Below the pieces are notes generated by a model, which was given only the letters and a program-made list of their open reading frames with translations, did not search any database and was not told the DNA's origin. 8,238 nt of DNA, from the NCBI GenBank assembly GCA_030706665.1, contig JAUZOB010000145.1:1-8238 (forward strand). The letters are read 5' to 3'. Of the stretch, positions 6,421 to 8,238 are shown in pieces. The translations under genes were made by a program, and so were the position numbers. The stretch comes from Bacteroidota bacterium (lineage in GTDB: Bacteria; Bacteroidota; Bacteroidia; Bacteroidales; Prolixibacteraceae). How positions within the stretch are numbered: position 1 is the first letter of the stretch; each line of letters begins with the position of its first letter.

Positions 6421-7881
6421 TTATTTTTCAGAAAGGGTTTTAAGCACTTCCGCTAAGAGATCCCAGAATTTTTGTACACTCTTGATTTCAATCTTCTCAT
6501 CCGGGGAGTGAACGCCTCTTAATGTAGGGCCAAAAGAGATCATATCCAATGCAGGATATTTCTGAAGGAATAATCCGCATTCCAGTCCGGCATGAATAGA
6601 CCTTACGATCGGCTCAACCCCGAACAGACGGGAATAAGCAGATTTGGTGATATTCATAATTTCCGATTGAGGATTGGGAGTCCAGCCGGGATACCCATCC
6701 CCGCTTTTCACTTCGGCACCAATCAAAGTAAATACAGAAGAAACCATGTCCTTAACATCGCATTTTGAACTGTCAAGGTCGCTGCGCTGACTGGTTGTGA
6801 CTTCAATAATATTATTATCCAGGAATTTAACCGAAGCCAGATTCGTTGAAGTCTCAACCATGCCGGGCATTCTGAAACTCATGGCTATCACACCATGTGG
6901 ACAGGCATATAAAGCATTCAGCAACTTGGTTTTGGTCGACTGATCAATTACAGATTCAGGCATCTCTGTAGATTCAAGGGTCAATTTGAATCCCGGATCT
7001 GTAAGAGAGAGTTCTGCTTCCACCTCTGATCTGAACACATTGAAGTCAGCCGTTACATTCTCTTTGAATTTATTGGGAACCAGAAAAACAGCTTCAGCCT
7101 CGCGGGGAATTGCATTCCTCAGATTTCCACCATTAAAATCGGCCAGCCACATTTCATATTTCGCGTCAATTCTCCAAAGAATACGATTCAGTATCTTGTT
7201 CGCATTCCCTCTTCCCCGATGAATATCATCGCCTGAGTGTCCGCCCTGCAATCCCTTTACGGAAGCCTTCAATGCAAAAGTTCCCTCTGGGATCCCTGCA
7301 GGCTGATAAGTAAACCTTGCAATCGTATCGATACCGCCACAGCATCCGATGAACAATTCACCCTCATCTTCGGAATCAAGATTCAACAATATTTTACCGG
7401 AGATAAAACCAGGTTGGATTGCCTCGGCACCAGTAAGTCCCGTTTCCTCATCAACCGTAAAAAGACATTCGACTGGCCCGTGCACAAGAGTATCATCGGT
7501 CAATACGGCAAGCTCTGCAGCAATACCGATGCCATCGTCAGCCCCAAGGGTCGTCCCCTCGGCAGTTACCCACTCTCCGTCAATATAGGGACGAATCGAA
7601 TCTTTCTCAAAATCATGTACGGTCTCTCTATTTTTCTCACATACCATATCGACATGCGACTGGAGAACCACAGTCGGAGCATTCTCCTTACCGGGAGAAG
7701 CCGGCTTACGGATTACTACATTGCCCACTGCATCCGATTTTGCATCCAGATTATGCTTTTTAGCAAAATCAAGCAGGAAGGCGACTATCTTTTCTTCTTT
7801 CTTAGAAGGTCTGGGAACCTGACAGATTTCTTCAAAATAGCCCCACACTGAAGCAGGTGCTAAAGATTTAAGACTATCCAT
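6421..7881 (-). CDS. pepD: Aminoacyl-histidine dipeptidase / cytosol nonspecific dipeptidase (M20C)
   Basis: This 486-residue protein is a complete M20C metallopeptidase, the PepD family that hydrolyses Xaa-His and many other dipeptides in the cytosol. The metal-binding core is intact: His76 and Asp78 (LQSHVDMV), Asp115 in LGADDGIG, the catalytic Glu145 and metal-binding Glu146 in FTVDEETGLTG, Asp169 in NLDSEDEG, and His458 in RGVHSPDE near the C-terminus. The lid/dimerisation domain lies between, about 200-395, with GLQGGHSGDDIHRGRGNAN (210-228) and NLRNAIPREAEA (253-264). HAGLECG (430-436) is also characteristic. The start ATG at 7879-7881 gives the standard N-terminus (LAPASVWGYFEEICQVPRPSKKEE). 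It is monocistronic, ending at a shared bidirectional terminator. Remnants of other genes lie on both sides. No signal peptide is present. It likely acts with the Xaa-Pro aminopeptidase in final peptide breakdown, as inferred from family roles. Confidence 0.96.
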   Translation of the reverse strand: MDSLKSLAPASVWGYFEEICQVPRPSKKEEKIVAFLLDFAKKHNLDAKSDAVGNVVIRKPASPGKENAPTVVLQSHVDMVCEKNRETVHDFEKDSIRPYIDGEWVTAEGTTLGADDGIGIAAELAVLTDDTLVHGPVECLFTVDEETGLTGAEAIQPGFISGKILLNLDSEDEGELFIGCCGGIDTIARFTYQPAGIPEGTFALKASVKGLQGGHSGDDIHRGRGNANKILNRILWRIDAKYEMWLADFNGGNLRNAIPREAEAVFLVPNKFKENVTADFNVFRSEVEAELSLTDPGFKLTLESTEMPESVIDQSTKTKLLNALYACPHGVIAMSFRMPGMVETSTNLASVKFLDNNIIEVTTSQRSDLDSSKCDVKDMVSSVFTLIGAEVKSGDGYPGWTPNPQSEIMNITKSAYSRLFGVEPIVRSIHAGLECGLFLQKYPALDMISFGPTLRGVHSPDEKIEIKSVQKFWDLLAEVLKTLSEK

Positions 7882-7904
7882 TGTTTAAAGAATTAATACG
7901 AGCT

Positions 7905-7936
7905 TAAAAATAAGGGTAACCTCAACAATTCCCAAG
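7905..7936 (-). promoter_or_regulatory. Candidate promoter of pepD
   Basis: Read on the - strand, CTTG (7936-7933) is followed after 20 bases by TATTTTTA (7912-7905). These resemble the Bacteroidota -33 (TTTG) and -7 (TAnnTTTG) elements with suitable spacing; each differs from consensus at one base. The start point would lie roughly 15-20 bases before the pepD ATG. Confidence 0.35.
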
Positions 7937-7954
7937 CTATCGAGGATCTTTTGT

Positions 7955-7986
7955 AAAAAATAATACGGAAAGTTATTCCTACCGTA
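7955..7986 (-). terminator. Terminator-like hairpin downstream of the pdxH remnant
   Basis: On the - strand TACGG (7986-7982) can pair with CCGTA (7968-7964) and is followed at once by TTATTTTTT (7963-7955), the layout of an intrinsic terminator. The stem is only 5 bp, with possible extra GGAA/TTCC pairing inside the loop, so it is weak. An alternative 7-bp stem (CCGTAAG 7982-7988 with CTTACGG 8002-8008) shares one arm and spans the stop codon of the remnant. Both would fit the former 3' end of pdxH. Confidence 0.4.
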
Positions 7987-8002
7987 AGGCTTAAAAGTTC
8001 TC

Positions 8003-8080
8003 TTACGGAGCCAACCGAAGCAACTTCCACCCGGAAAGCTCATCTTTAACAAATAGCAACCGATCGTGCAGGCGACTTTC
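8003..8080 (-). pseudogene. pdxH: C-terminal remnant of pyridoxamine 5'-phosphate oxidase (pdxH)
   Basis: The - strand encodes 25 residues and a TAA that match the extreme C-terminus of PdxH, the FMN enzyme that makes pyridoxal 5'-phosphate. It reads ESRLHDRLLF, then a short variable linker, then GWKLLRLAP and stop. PdxH proteins end in R-L-H-D-R-x-x-[FY] ... W-K-x-x-R-L-[AS]-P, and the Arg and His of RLHDR are active-site residues in the E. coli enzyme. A complete protein is about 210 residues, so nearly nine-tenths is absent. The frame can be followed back through an ATG at 8087-8089 to a stop near 8123, and that part is AT-rich with no PdxH similarity. None of the other frames up to the window end looks like PdxH either. 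It therefore appears to be a decayed or deletion-truncated gene that once lay upstream of pepD in the same direction. Confidence 0.8.
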
Positions 8081-8238
8081 CTTATGCATCGTCTTTTTTT
8101 CTATTTCTAAATTAACCGTTCAGAAGCCTCTTTTGTTGATTGTAAAATTTTCTTAATGCAAAACATAATTCCGACATTTTAGGAAAATAAGCCTTAAACT
8201 TGTATTGTAATTCTTAAAGAAAAAAAAGCGAAAGCTTA

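Larger units (their letters stand above)
7882..8238. other. Gene-free right end: pepD leader, pdxH remnant and AT-rich spacer
   Basis: These 357 bases contain no intact gene. The part next to pepD holds its putative promoter and a terminator-like hairpin. The 8003-8090 segment is visibly richer in G+C and carries the pdxH remnant. From about 8090 to the end the sequence is very AT-rich with several A and T runs and stops in all frames; I see no gene there. A weak -7-like box on the + strand (TAAACTTG, 8195-8202) may belong to a gene beyond the window. Confidence 0.6.

Noticed and set aside
7237..7851. Open frame of 204 codons on the + strand opposite pepD
   Set aside because: It lies antisense to the well-conserved metal-binding half of PepD; the translation has no family features and no promoter or start context.
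8157..8183. Eight-codon + strand frame near the right edge
   Set aside because: It is too short, lies in AT-rich spacer and has no sign of coding.
8081..8238. Search for the missing N-terminal part of PdxH by frameshift on the - strand
   Set aside because: All three frames are AT-rich with frequent stops and none gives PdxH-like motifs, so a simple frameshift does not explain the truncation within this window.
1..8238. CRISPR array, tRNA, rRNA, transposase or phage-type system
   Set aside because: No regularly spaced direct repeats, cloverleaf-like gene, transposase motif or integrase was found on either strand by eye.

Overview
The window reads as a chromosomal housekeeping segment from a Bacteroidota genome, most likely order Bacteroidales and plausibly Parabacteroides-like. 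The protein families, the secreted GH20 hexosaminidase with a C-terminal discoidin-like domain, the moderate G+C, the weak Shine-Dalgarno signals and several TAnnTTTG-like promoter boxes all point that way. The genus is inference. No rRNA, tRNA, CRISPR array, insertion sequence or phage gene is visible.

Layout. Positions 31-2463 (-) encode a large exported beta-N-acetylhexosaminidase. Divergent from it, 2558-3310 (+) encodes a family-1-like uracil-DNA glycosylase with two altered signature motifs. Its apparent promoter box sits only four bases before the ATG. It converges, 10 bp apart, on a cytidylate kinase-like gene (3321-4049, -). A 231-bp divergent spacer follows. Then comes a tight two-gene unit on the + strand: an M24B Xaa-Pro aminopeptidase (4281-5669) and, three bases later with a GTG start, an AMMECR1/AmmeMemoRadiSam protein A homologue (5673-6233). 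Downstream is a 34-codon stub that looks like the beginning of a TauE/SafE (TSUP) membrane transporter (6258-6362). It is cut off just before a near-perfect bidirectional terminator. The convergent M20C dipeptidase pepD occupies 6421-7881 (-).

Upstream of pepD, the roughly 360-bp right end is not empty. On the - strand, 8003-8080 encodes 25 residues plus stop that match the C-terminal end of pyridoxamine 5'-phosphate oxidase (PdxH: RLHDR and a terminal RLAP), with nothing PdxH-like before it. A terminator-like hairpin follows the remnant, then a plausible pepD promoter. pepD is therefore flanked by two gene remnants, a 5' piece of a transporter and a 3' piece of pdxH, which suggests past rearrangement or deletion at both sides.

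Functionally the window combines host- or dietary-glycan scavenging (GH20), cytosolic peptide turnover (Xaa-Pro aminopeptidase, PepD), a DNA-repair-like enzyme and a nucleotide kinase-like protein. No coherent new multi-gene system is evident. The most unusual items are the divergent glycosylase and the two gene remnants.
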